DNA from: an uncultured Treponema sp.
GTDB taxonomy: Bacteria; Spirochaetota; Spirochaetia; Treponematales; Treponemataceae
Assembly (NCBI GenBank): GCA_934699065.1
Contig: CAKUWD010000179.1
Span: 1-5,950 of the forward strand
Direction of reading: 5' to 3'
Length of the DNA: 5,950 nt
Shown: positions 1-5,462 of the stretch, in pieces
Numbering within the stretch: the first letter of the stretch is position 1
How the letters are laid out: every line of letters starts with the position of its first letter
Notes under the pieces: model-generated
Databases searched by the model: none
What the model saw: only the letters and a program-made list of their open reading frames with translations
What the model was told of the DNA's origin: nothing
Translations under genes and position numbers: made by a program

Positions 1-3000
1 AACTTTCGTATGACGGTCTTGTTGAAAAACAGGAAAAACAGAATGCAGGCTCTACACAGACAGTATATAATGTATACGATGCAAACGGCCGTGTGGTTAA
101 GACTATAGACCAGCTGGATCAGATTACAAAGACAGAATACTCTGTATTCGGTGAAGCTTCGAAAGTCACAAAGCCTGAAGTTGTGGTCTATGAGAGTGGA
201 ACAGAAAAGACAGTCATTCCTGTAGAAATTATTGAATACAACGATATGGGACTTGCGACGGTAAAGAAGAGCGGTTATGAAAATAATTACCGTGTAGAAG
301 AAACTGTATACGATTCAATGGGTCGTGCAGAGAATGTTAAGAAATATGCTGTCGTAAACGGAACTAAATCAGCAGATGAGAGAACTGTTTCTTACACCTA
401 TGATGCAAACGGAAACGTTCTGACAGAAACAGATGCTGAAGGAAATGTAAAAACTTATACCTATACTGCAAGAAACCAGAAAGAAACAGAAACTGACCCT
501 ATGGGCGGCCTTATCACTTATGTCTACGAACGTAATGACAAGGTAATAAAGCAGACAGATGCAATGGGCTTTGTTGCAGAATATAAGTATGATGACCTTC
601 AGCGGCTTGTTGGGGCTGTTTTGCCTGAAGTTTCTGCAGGACATGAAAAACGTGAATTTACAATTACCTATGACAAGAACGGTAATGCCCTGAGCATGAG
701 TGAACCTGGAGGAAAACTTACAGAGTGGACCTACGACAGCCGTAACCGAAAGCTCACAGAGAAAATAAGCGGAGAAAACTGCCAGAGCATTGAAAGAAGC
801 TGGACATACGATAATGTAGGAAATATAAAGACCCTGACAGAAGCAGGCTGTATAACCACATATACTTACGACTGTCTGAACAACCTTCTTGAAACAGATT
901 TCCCTGACGGTCAGAAGGAAATCAATGAGTATGACAAACTCAACCGCGTAGTTAAAACTGCAAACGCAGAAGGTTCTTATAAGACCTTTGCTTACAACAG
1001 CCTTAACCTGATAACCCGACAGAAAGATGAAGACGATAAATACACAGACTTCAGATATGACGTATGGGGTAACCAGACCTGGAGAAACGAAAAAAACAGC
1101 GAAGGTAGCGGAGACCAGATCTGGAACATCACTTACAATGCTTTCGGACAGCCTGTAAAAGAAGAAAAGAATGATGGTACAAGTTGGAGCTATGAATACA
1201 ACGGCCGTGGACTTTTGACAAAGAAAACCGACCCTAAGGGAATCGTACTTTCAAATACTTATGATGCCTGCGGAAGGCTTTTGAGTGAGACAAGAAAGTT
1301 CGGCGGAAAAACAGAAACAAAGAATTACACCTACGATGCAAACGGAGTTATGTATGCGGCAAGTGATAACGGTGTAGTTTCAAGAATAAACTTTGAAAAC
1401 GGAAACTATAAGGCTAATGCTTATGACCTTGTTACTTCGCTTGAAACATCAGTTGCAGGTAAGACTCTTAACACATCATATAAATATGATGATGCCCTGA
1501 ACCTCGCAGAACTCTCATACCCTGACAGTTCAAAGGTAACATACACCTACAACGCACTTGGCCAGCTTACAGCAATAAACAATGGCAGTTCAAAATATGC
1601 AGAGAATGGAACTTATGACTCCCTTGGTCGCTTGCTTTCTATTACTGCCGGTAATGGTAAAGTGACGACAAGAACATGGAATTACACTTTGGGAACCTTA
1701 AGCGGCTATGGCTGGGGGCTTGATGATTATGTTACTAGAAGACTTACCTGGGATACCCTTGGAAACATTACATCTATATCAAAAGGAACAACAGCTAAGA
1801 GTTATACAAACACCTATCTTTATGACAGGGTTGGCCGTCTTACATACGAACATAACGGTGCAGAAGCCGAAGTCTCAACAAAAGAAAGCAGGAAAACATC
1901 TTTCCTTTATGTACAGAACGACGTAAGCGGAAAGAATAAAGGCATCCAAAATAGTGAAATTGTAAAACTTGATTACTACGCAGGCTCAGCCATAGTAGAC
2001 CTTGAAGCTGTCGAGAAGCTTACTACACTTAAAGTATTCGGAAAGAATAACCGCATAAAACCTGAACACCTGGAAGTATGGCTAAGCGTTGATGGTGAAA
2101 ACTGGATTCATGATGAAAGTGTAACCTGGGAAAATGGCAGTGAAGGGTGGAAAGTAGTTTTCACGGAAGGAACAGATGCTCGTTATGTAAAACTCCACTC
2201 CCTCTGGGATGAACGTGATGAAGACTACATGCCTGAAGACCATGCCACATACAAAGGAAACCTCTGGAACCTCTTCGAAGTTAGTTACATCGCAGACGGC
2301 AAGGAAAACAACTTCTCATACGATGCCCGTGGAAACAGACTTAACGAAATTGAAACCTACACAGGTTCAAACGGACATGTAACTGAGTATGAATACTATG
2401 CAAACAGTGACCTCATAAAGAAAACCGGAAAGTGGTACTTCAACTACGATAAGAATGGAAACCTGATCAGTCATGGAACTGTGCCAGCAGCTTCTAATGG
2501 AACAGATTTTGCAGCCTGGACATTCTCAGAAACAGACGGCGAACTCTGGACCTACGAATACGACTTACAGAACCGCATGACAAAGGCAAGTTATTCAGGA
2601 AAGGGAAGTTCTAACCTCAGGGAACGCGGAAGTTATGTATATGATTATCGAGGTCTTCTCGTGAAGAAGACATATCAGAGCTATAACACGAGCGATCTTG
2701 TTGAAATAGAGAATGCAGAAACAGCAAAGCCTGTTACAGAGTTCTATGAATACACCGCCGACGGCCGAGTAATTTACAATGAGCGTTCAGAAGAAAATGA
2801 TACAAAGCAGACAACCTACATCTGGGCTAACACAACCTTGTGGTGTGAAGTAAATAATGGTGTAGTATATTATCATCATACAGACCACTTAGGTACAACA
2901 GAGGTTGTAACAGACCAGGATGGCAATGTAGTCTGGGAAGCAGGTTACGAAGCATTTGGTTCTGTTCTAAATGAAAGCGGTGAATCAAAGTTCACACCGA

Positions 3001-3965
3001 GCTACACCGGTAAGCTCTTTGACAAAGCAAGCGGCTTATATTACTTCAATGCCCGCTGGTATGACAGTGAACTTGGAAAATTTACAACTTCCGATCCAAT
3101 AAGAGAGGGTCTAAATTGGTGGAATTATTGTAATGGTAATCCGATTTTATTCCTTGATTGGACTGGTTTGGCTGAATATCCTGCATATAGTTGGTCTTAT
3201 GGACCAAATGATAAATATACTCCAATAAAAAAGATTGATACTGGAAATAAAGTTAAAGATTATTTCTTGTCATTGGGAGCTTCAACATTAAACTTTTTTG
3301 GGGGATGTTTTAATGTAATTTCTAACAGTGTTTGTTCTGTAAAAGAAATCGGTGATAATGTTAGTTATGAAGTCCTTGGTATGCCTCTGGATGAAGCTGG
3401 TATGGTTATCGGTTTGTCTGGAATGTTGCCATTATATACAGAAACTTTGTCATCTTTTAATATGTATATGGATGGACTTAAAGTTGCAAATTCATCAAAA
3501 GTTGTAAAAACAACTATTAGCGCTACACAAACAGCGGTAAATACAGGAGCATCTTTATTTAATATAGATAGTCCGTCTACTCTTGCTGGTAAATGGCAAG
3601 GTCATGGAGATTATCCAGGTATAGATAATTGGACTGATGTAACAATAAAAAAAGGGTCTTATGTGTGGGGAGGATATCCAGGACAATCTAATTTCTATAC
3701 TACTACTTCAGATATTATGTCTGCGGGGAATGATGCAAATATAATTTTCAAAGGTTTGCAGGTAGGAACTACTAAAGAATTTCCTTTGTATCGTTCTTAT
3801 ATGAATTTGTATGAAGTTCCGTATGATATGAATATTGCAATTTCACAAGCAATGGCAAATCCTCAATTTGGAGTAGGTGGTTTTACTCAATTATTTTTCC
3901 CAGATTTTACGGATTTAAAATTAATTGCATCGATGAAATTAAATAATGTCGTTCCAATAAAATGA
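1..3965 (+). CDS. Rhs/YD-repeat polymorphic toxin, C-terminal ~1320 residues (5' end outside window)
   Basis: The reading frame is open from base 3, with no stop before the left edge and repeat-type sequence before the GTG at 93, so that GTG is not the true start and the gene continues upstream. Seen in order: many YD repeats (YDANGN, YDSMGR, YDALGQ-like units) over about 1-1900; a discoidin-like insert at about 1905-2300; further YD repeats at about 2310-2860; the Rhs-associated core at about 2870-3170 (YYHHTDHLGTTEVVTD, then YTGKLFDKASGLYYFNARWY, then the SDP...DWTGL end); a hydrophobic linker; and a variable C-terminal domain ending at TGA 3963-3965. In this family the YD repeats form a hollow shell that encapsulates the C-terminal toxin, which is released by cleavage near the core end and delivered to neighbouring cells. 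The secretion route cannot be judged because the N terminus is missing. The repeat part is moderate GC and the tip is A+T-rich, consistent with an exchanged tip. Rhs identity is very secure; the toxin activity is inferred. Confidence 0.95.
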   Translation, partial: LSYDGLVEKQEKQNAGSTQTVYNVYDANGRVVKTIDQLDQITKTEYSVFGEASKVTKPEVVVYESGTEKTVIPVEIIEYNDMGLATVKKSGYENNYRVEETVYDSMGRAENVKKYAVVNGTKSADERTVSYTYDANGNVLTETDAEGNVKTYTYTARNQKETETDPMGGLITYVYERNDKVIKQTDAMGFVAEYKYDDLQRLVGAVLPEVSAGHEKREFTITYDKNGNALSMSEPGGKLTEWTYDSRNRKLTEKISGENCQSIERSWTYDNVGNIKTLTEAGCITTYTYDCLNNLLETDFPDGQKEINEYDKLNRVVKTANAEGSYKTFAYNSLNLITRQKDEDDKYTDFRYDVWGNQTWRNEKNSEGSGDQIWNITYNAFGQPVKEEKNDGTSWSYEYNGRGLLTKKTDPKGIVLSNTYDACGRLLSETRKFGGKTETKNYTYDANGVMYAASDNGVVSRINFENGNYKANAYDLVTSLETSVAGKTLNTSYKYDDALNLAELSYPDSSKVTYTYNALGQLTAINNGSSKYAENGTYDSLGRLLSITAGNGKVTTRTWNYTLGTLSGYGWGLDDYVTRRLTWDTLGNITSISKGTTAKSYTNTYLYDRVGRLTYEHNGAEAEVSTKESRKTSFLYVQNDVSGKNKGIQNSEIVKLDYYAGSAIVDLEAVEKLTTLKVFGKNNRIKPEHLEVWLSVDGENWIHDESVTWENGSEGWKVVFTEGTDARYVKLHSLWDERDEDYMPEDHATYKGNLWNLFEVSYIADGKENNFSYDARGNRLNEIETYTGSNGHVTEYEYYANSDLIKKTGKWYFNYDKNGNLISHGTVPAASNGTDFAAWTFSETDGELWTYEYDLQNRMTKASYSGKGSSNLRERGSYVYDYRGLLVKKTYQSYNTSDLVEIENAETAKPVTEFYEYTADGRVIYNERSEENDTKQTTYIWANTTLWCEVNNGVVYYHHTDHLGTTEVVTDQDGNVVWEAGYEAFGSVLNESGESKFTPSYTGKLFDKASGLYYFNARWYDSELGKFTTSDPIREGLNWWNYCNGNPILFLDWTGLAEYPAYSWSYGPNDKYTPIKKIDTGNKVKDYFLSLGASTLNFFGGCFNVISNSVCSVKEIGDNVSYEVLGMPLDEAGMVIGLSGMLPLYTETLSSFNMYMDGLKVANSSKVVKTTISATQTAVNTGASLFNIDSPSTLAGKWQGHGDYPGIDNWTDVTIKKGSYVWGGYPGQSNFYTTTSDIMSAGNDANIIFKGLQVGTTKEFPLYRSYMNLYEVPYDMNIAISQAMANPQFGVGGFTQLFFPDFTDLKLIASMKLNNVVPIK
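1005..1492 (+). repeat. Direct repeat, left copy (partner 5463-5950)
   Basis: This part of the main Rhs gene is repeated in direct orientation 4458 bases downstream, without gaps. The first 72 bases after ATAACC (1011-1082 against 5469-5540) differ at one position, and 1149-1183 is identical to 5607-5641. Between and after these tracts many codons differ. A crossover between the copies would delete toxin 1, both immunity genes and the remnant, and join the main shell to whatever tip lies to the right. Confidence 0.9.
1905..2300 (+). other. Discoidin-like (F5/8 type C-like) domain inserted in the YD-repeat shell
   Basis: Between two blocks of YD repeats the protein changes character for about 130 residues and has no YD motifs. 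It shows a beta-rich pattern with LTTLKVFGKNNR, then HLEVWLSVDGENWI, then WKVVFTEGTDARYVKLHS, ending in LWNLFEVSYI. The order 'strand, V(W)xSxDGxxW, then ARYVKL' is typical of galactose-binding-like F5/8 type C (discoidin) domains, where the 'S-DG-W' and 'ARYVKL' strands form the beta-sandwich core. These domains usually bind carbohydrates or surfaces, so a role in adhesion to the target cell or matrix is possible. The boundaries are approximate. The assignment rests on motif pattern only; another beta-sandwich family is possible. Confidence 0.6.
2870..3170 (+). other. Rhs-associated core domain with the toxin-release motif
   Basis: This is the most conserved part of Rhs proteins, just before the variable tip. 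It shows HTDHLGTTEVVTD, the GYEAFG element, FTPSYTGKLFDKASGLYYF, NARWYDSELGKF, and the closing segment from SDPIREGLN to NPILFLDWTGL (3156-3170). Known Rhs proteins carry a paired Asp motif of the form DPxG...DPxGL, which acts as an aspartyl autoprotease that frees the C-terminal toxin. Here both Asp residues are present, but the second motif reads DWTGL instead of DPxGL. Whether cleavage still occurs cannot be told from sequence. Confidence 0.85.
3171..3965 (+). other. Variable C-terminal toxin module (pre-toxin segment plus TNT-like domain)
   Basis: After DWTGL come about 264 residues unlike the repeats. The first half has hydrophobic stretches (LSLGASTLNFFGGCFNVIS; MVIGLSGMLPLY), which could help membrane passage. 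The last ~130 residues (from KWQGHGDYPG, near 3588) have GGYPGQSNFYTT (3672-3707), R at 3792, YMNLYEV (3798-3818) and GVGGFTQLFFPD (from 3870), with Gln at 3888-3890. The order 'G-x-P-x-x-x-x-F ... Arg ... Y-x-x-YEV ... G-GG-x-Q-x-x-x-P' resembles the TNT family of NAD+ glycohydrolase toxins, in which a Gln after a glycine run is catalytic. Codons are strongly A/T-ending, unlike the core. ADP-ribosyltransferase-like or unassigned toxin domains are alternatives. That it is a toxin is well supported by position; the enzyme class is a tentative inference. Confidence 0.6.
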
Positions 3966-3967
3966 GG
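3964..3967 (+). promoter_or_regulatory. Ribosome binding site of the first immunity gene, overlapping the toxin stop
   Basis: GAGG lies within TGAGGTAG, where TGA is the toxin stop. The spacing to the ATG at 3974 is 6 bases. The overlap suggests translational coupling of toxin and immunity gene. Confidence 0.6.
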
Positions 3968-3973
3968 TAGAAG

Positions 3974-4387
3974 ATGAGTTTAAATAAAGGTTATTTGATA
4001 ATAGAAAATATAGTTATTTCCGTAAAGGATGATATGACAGCATTTCTCAAGAAAACAATGTTATTTGAAAAAAAAATAGAGAATATAAATAATTATTATC
4101 ATATTTACATAAATGATATTCAAATATGCGGATTTCTTGTACATTTTAGGATTTCATATAATGAACTGGGTGAATTATGTTGTATAAATATATCTATCAA
4201 AGATAATAAAGAAAATATAGATGAGTATTTAAAACTTTTTAAATCGATAACAAATATAAAGGAAATTTATAGAATAGATAAGTTTGGGATTATAACTCAA
4301 AACGAATATGACTGGGGAACAGCTGGACTTTATAAAGAGCGCTTTTTTGGAGAGTTATATATATCGATAAATAAGAAAATGGAATAA
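3974..4387 (+). CDS. Probable immunity protein for the Rhs toxin (137 residues, family not recognised)
   Basis: The gene starts 8 bases after the toxin stop. A GAGG at 3964-3967 overlaps that stop and sits 6 bases from the ATG, so both genes are surely on one transcript and this start is well supported. The predicted protein is soluble and mixed alpha/beta, rich in Ile, Asn and Lys, with no signal peptide or membrane segment. It opens with strands (GYLIIENIVISVKDD), carries a middle block HFRISYNELGELCCINISIKD, and ends in DWGTAGLYKERFFGELYISI. The size, the cytosolic character, the close coupling and the matching A+T-rich codon use all fit a cognate immunity protein that binds and neutralises the toxin. 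I do not recognise the family; the immunity role is inferred from position alone. Confidence 0.75.
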   Translation: MSLNKGYLIIENIVISVKDDMTAFLKKTMLFEKKIENINNYYHIYINDIQICGFLVHFRISYNELGELCCINISIKDNKENIDEYLKLFKSITNIKEIYRIDKFGIITQNEYDWGTAGLYKERFFGELYISINKKME

Positions 4388-4507
4388 TTGATACATCATC
4401 ACTTAAAGGTGGTTCATTATGGTAAAGAATTACGTTTCTTAAAACGAAAAGGTTACGAATTCATTGAAGACGGGGATATTTGGAAAGCGGAGAAAATAAA
4501 AAAATGA
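4388..4507 (+). pseudogene. Displaced C-terminal remnant of a second toxin (39 codons)
   Basis: Directly after the TAA of the first immunity gene, in the same frame, the sequence stays open for 39 codons to a TGA at 4505-4507. It includes HHHLKVVHYGKELRFLKR, then KGYEFIEDGDIWKAEK. The only start-like codon at its head is TTG 4388, with no ribosome binding site. The content is charged, ordered and protein-like (Lys-rich helix, then GYEF...GDIW), as in the last part of a nuclease-like toxin. Its stop overlaps the ATG of the next gene as ATGA, the spacing expected of a toxin followed by its immunity gene. I infer that this is the tail of an older Rhs tip whose 5' part was lost when the current toxin/immunity pair was inserted. 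The toxin family is not recognised. Chance openness over 39 codons in A+T-rich DNA is possible but less likely given the overlap. Confidence 0.6.
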
Positions 4508-5025
4508 CATTAGATGAAGCTGAAAAATTTTATAAAACATATGCAGGAAATACATTTCATATGTACAGGGATGAAACAGAGTTATATAGAAATTTTGAAT
4601 CGCTTAACATACCTGTGGATGTTTTAAAAAAGTGGAATCAGGAAATAATTGAAAATCTTTTTAATACTTTATGGGATAAAAAGGTCAATGTTTTTTATAC
4701 TTTTATGCAACTGTTTGATGCAATAAAAAAAGATAAAAATAATCTAAATAAAAATGTATTGCTATTTCTTAAAGAGATAGAAAAATGTGTAGATTTAGAT
4801 TATAAACAACGAACTATTATAATAAAAAATTTTGCTGGGGGAACTCCTTCGTTGGAAGATGGTTATTGTTATTTTATATGTAAAAGAACGCCTTATCAGG
4901 AATTAATGAATGATGTTGTTACGAAGTTAATGGATTTTACATGTGTTGATGATGATGAACAAGAAAAGTATCGTTTAATGGCTGTGGATAAATATGAAAG
5001 AGCATATAAAAAGTTTGGTAAATAA
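4504..5025 (+). CDS. Probable orphan immunity protein (173 residues, uncharacterised)
   Basis: I prefer the ATG at 4504 (protein begins MTLDEAEKFYKTYAG) over the TTG at 4480. It forms an ATGA overlap with the preceding toxin remnant, is preceded by AAAGCGGAG (GGAG at 4489-4492, about 11 bases away), and the eight residues gained from TTG are the ribosome-binding region read as codons. The protein is soluble, mainly helical and acidic at both ends, with NTFHMYRDETELYRNF near the N terminus, FAGGTPSLEDGYCYF in the middle and a KYERAYKKFGK tail. The opening pattern 'MTLxEAxxFY...FHMxRxExxxY' reminds me of an uncharacterised small-protein family seen beside polymorphic toxins; this is from memory and unverified. 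The position behind a toxin tail suggests immunity to the lost toxin, possibly kept as protection against kin that still carry it. The gene ends at TAA 5023-5025. Confidence 0.7.
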   Translation: MTLDEAEKFYKTYAGNTFHMYRDETELYRNFESLNIPVDVLKKWNQEIIENLFNTLWDKKVNVFYTFMQLFDAIKKDKNNLNKNVLLFLKEIEKCVDLDYKQRTIIIKNFAGGTPSLEDGYCYFICKRTPYQELMNDVVTKLMDFTCVDDDEQEKYRLMAVDKYERAYKKFGK

Positions 5026-5105
5026 AGGGGTTAGAGGTTTACTATCGAAGAGTTTATGAGAAACGAGGCGAGCTGCCAGGGGCGTTGCAGGGACAATCTC
5101 AGTGA
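5022..5105 (+). pseudogene. Short possible coding remnant of unknown origin
   Basis: Overlapping the end of the second immunity gene in another frame, 27 codons are open to TGA 5103-5105, including EVYYRRVYEKRGELPGALQG. The base composition becomes richer in G+C here than in the gene before it, and the peptide looks protein-like. There is no start codon or ribosome binding site. It may be the tail of a decayed gene carried in by rearrangement, or simply non-coding. I recognise no family. Confidence 0.25.
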
Positions 5106-5150
5106 TTCCTGTCTTTGTTTGATAGAGATAGCGAGCAATGTACAGTGAAT

Positions 5151-5170
5151 GAGGGATAAACTTTTCCCTC
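5151..5170 (+). other. Small hairpin (6-bp stem)
   Basis: GAGGGA (5151-5156) pairs with TCCCTC (5165-5170) around an 8-base loop. The stem is short and no T-run follows, so terminator function is doubtful. It is the first of a row of inverted repeats. Confidence 0.35.
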
Positions 5171-5179
5171 CTAATTATA

Positions 5180-5223
5180 AATAATCAGAATATTACCATG
5201 AAATACTCTGATTATTGTTCTTT
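5180..5223 (+). terminator. Candidate terminator hairpin behind the second immunity gene
   Basis: AATAATCAGAATATT-type arm at 5180-5194 pairs with 5202-5216 (15 positions, one A-C mismatch) around the 7-base loop ACCATGA, followed by the T-rich TGTTCTTT. The stem is A+T-rich, so as a rho-independent terminator it would be weaker than usual. It is the first strong hairpin downstream of the immunity genes. Confidence 0.45.
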
Positions 5224-5235
5224 GACATTAGGAAA

Positions 5236-5267
5236 GTAACTCAAACAGACATGGCTATTTGAGTTAC
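5236..5267. repeat. Perfect 10-bp inverted repeat
   Basis: GTAACTCAAA (5236-5245) and TTTGAGTTAC (5258-5267) pair without mismatch around a 12-base loop. No T-run follows directly. It abuts the next hairpin, sharing base 5267. Confidence 0.55.
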
Positions 5268-5311
5268 GAAGAAAATACATTCATATTTACAGAATGAGTG
5301 TATTTTCTTCG
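5267..5311. terminator. Long 18-bp inverted repeat, possible bidirectional terminator
   Basis: The arm 5267-5284 (starting CGAAGAAAATAC) pairs with 5294-5311 (ending GTATTTTCTTCG) over 18 positions, with a single T-G wobble, around the 9-base loop ATTTACAGA. The arms carry A-runs on one side and T-runs on the other, so the structure reads similarly on both strands. No U-tract follows outside the stem, so a terminator role is uncertain; it could instead be a processing site or part of a small mobile repeat. Confidence 0.4.
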
Positions 5312-5325
5312 GTAAGATAAAATGT

Positions 5326-5462
5326 GGTAGACCGGTTAGCGTGTGGAGCTGCGCTGGAGGCGGCCACCGCAAGCGAGCGAACAAAGTGAGTGAGTGCGGA
5401 GGCTGAAGCGAAAGCGGAACAGCGGAAGAAGCGACCGTCTGCGAAGCAGACGGGAACCGCCG
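5326..5462. repeat. GC-rich, purine-rich block before the second Rhs copy
   Basis: This block is sharply richer in G+C than the DNA on its left. It is made of near-repeated short words (GCGAGCGA, GTGAGTGAGTGCGG, GAAGCGAAAGCGG, AGCGGAAGAAGCG) and contains a perfect 8-bp hairpin with a GAA loop (CCGTCTGC / GCAGACGG, 5435-5453). The frame of the following Rhs fragment has a stop at 5391-5393 and is then open, with a GTG at 5394, but the residues before 5463 are Arg-rich and unlike Rhs. I see no gene here. It looks like a genomic interspersed repeat or the scar of a junction. Confidence 0.4.

Noticed and set aside
93..95. GTG as the start of the main Rhs gene
   Set aside because: The frame is open to the left edge and the residues before it (SYDGL, YDANGR) are YD repeats, so the gene begins upstream of the window.
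369..644. Open frame on the - strand within the Rhs gene (91 codons)
   Set aside because: It is antisense to well-supported YD repeats, Cys/Ile/Phe-rich without any motif, and is a shadow of the repeat codon pattern.
1708..1926. Open frame on the + strand in another frame within the Rhs gene (72 codons)
   Set aside because: It overlaps clear YD-repeat coding sequence, has no ribosome binding site of note and no recognisable protein character.
4433..4446. Small hairpin CGTTT/AAACG between the immunity genes as a terminator
   Set aside because: The stem has only five pairs, no T-run follows, and it lies in the toxin-tail coding remnant.
4480..4482. TTG as the start of the second immunity gene
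   Set aside because: The extra eight codons cover the ribosome binding region, and the ATG at 4504 overlaps the upstream stop in the usual ATGA manner.
5222..5227. Perfect TTGACA resembling a -35 box
   Set aside because: No acceptable -10 box lies about 17 bases downstream; the spot lies between strong hairpins, and there is no intact gene behind it.
5180..5311. CRISPR array
   Set aside because: The three palindromes have different sequences and there are no repeated units with regular spacers.
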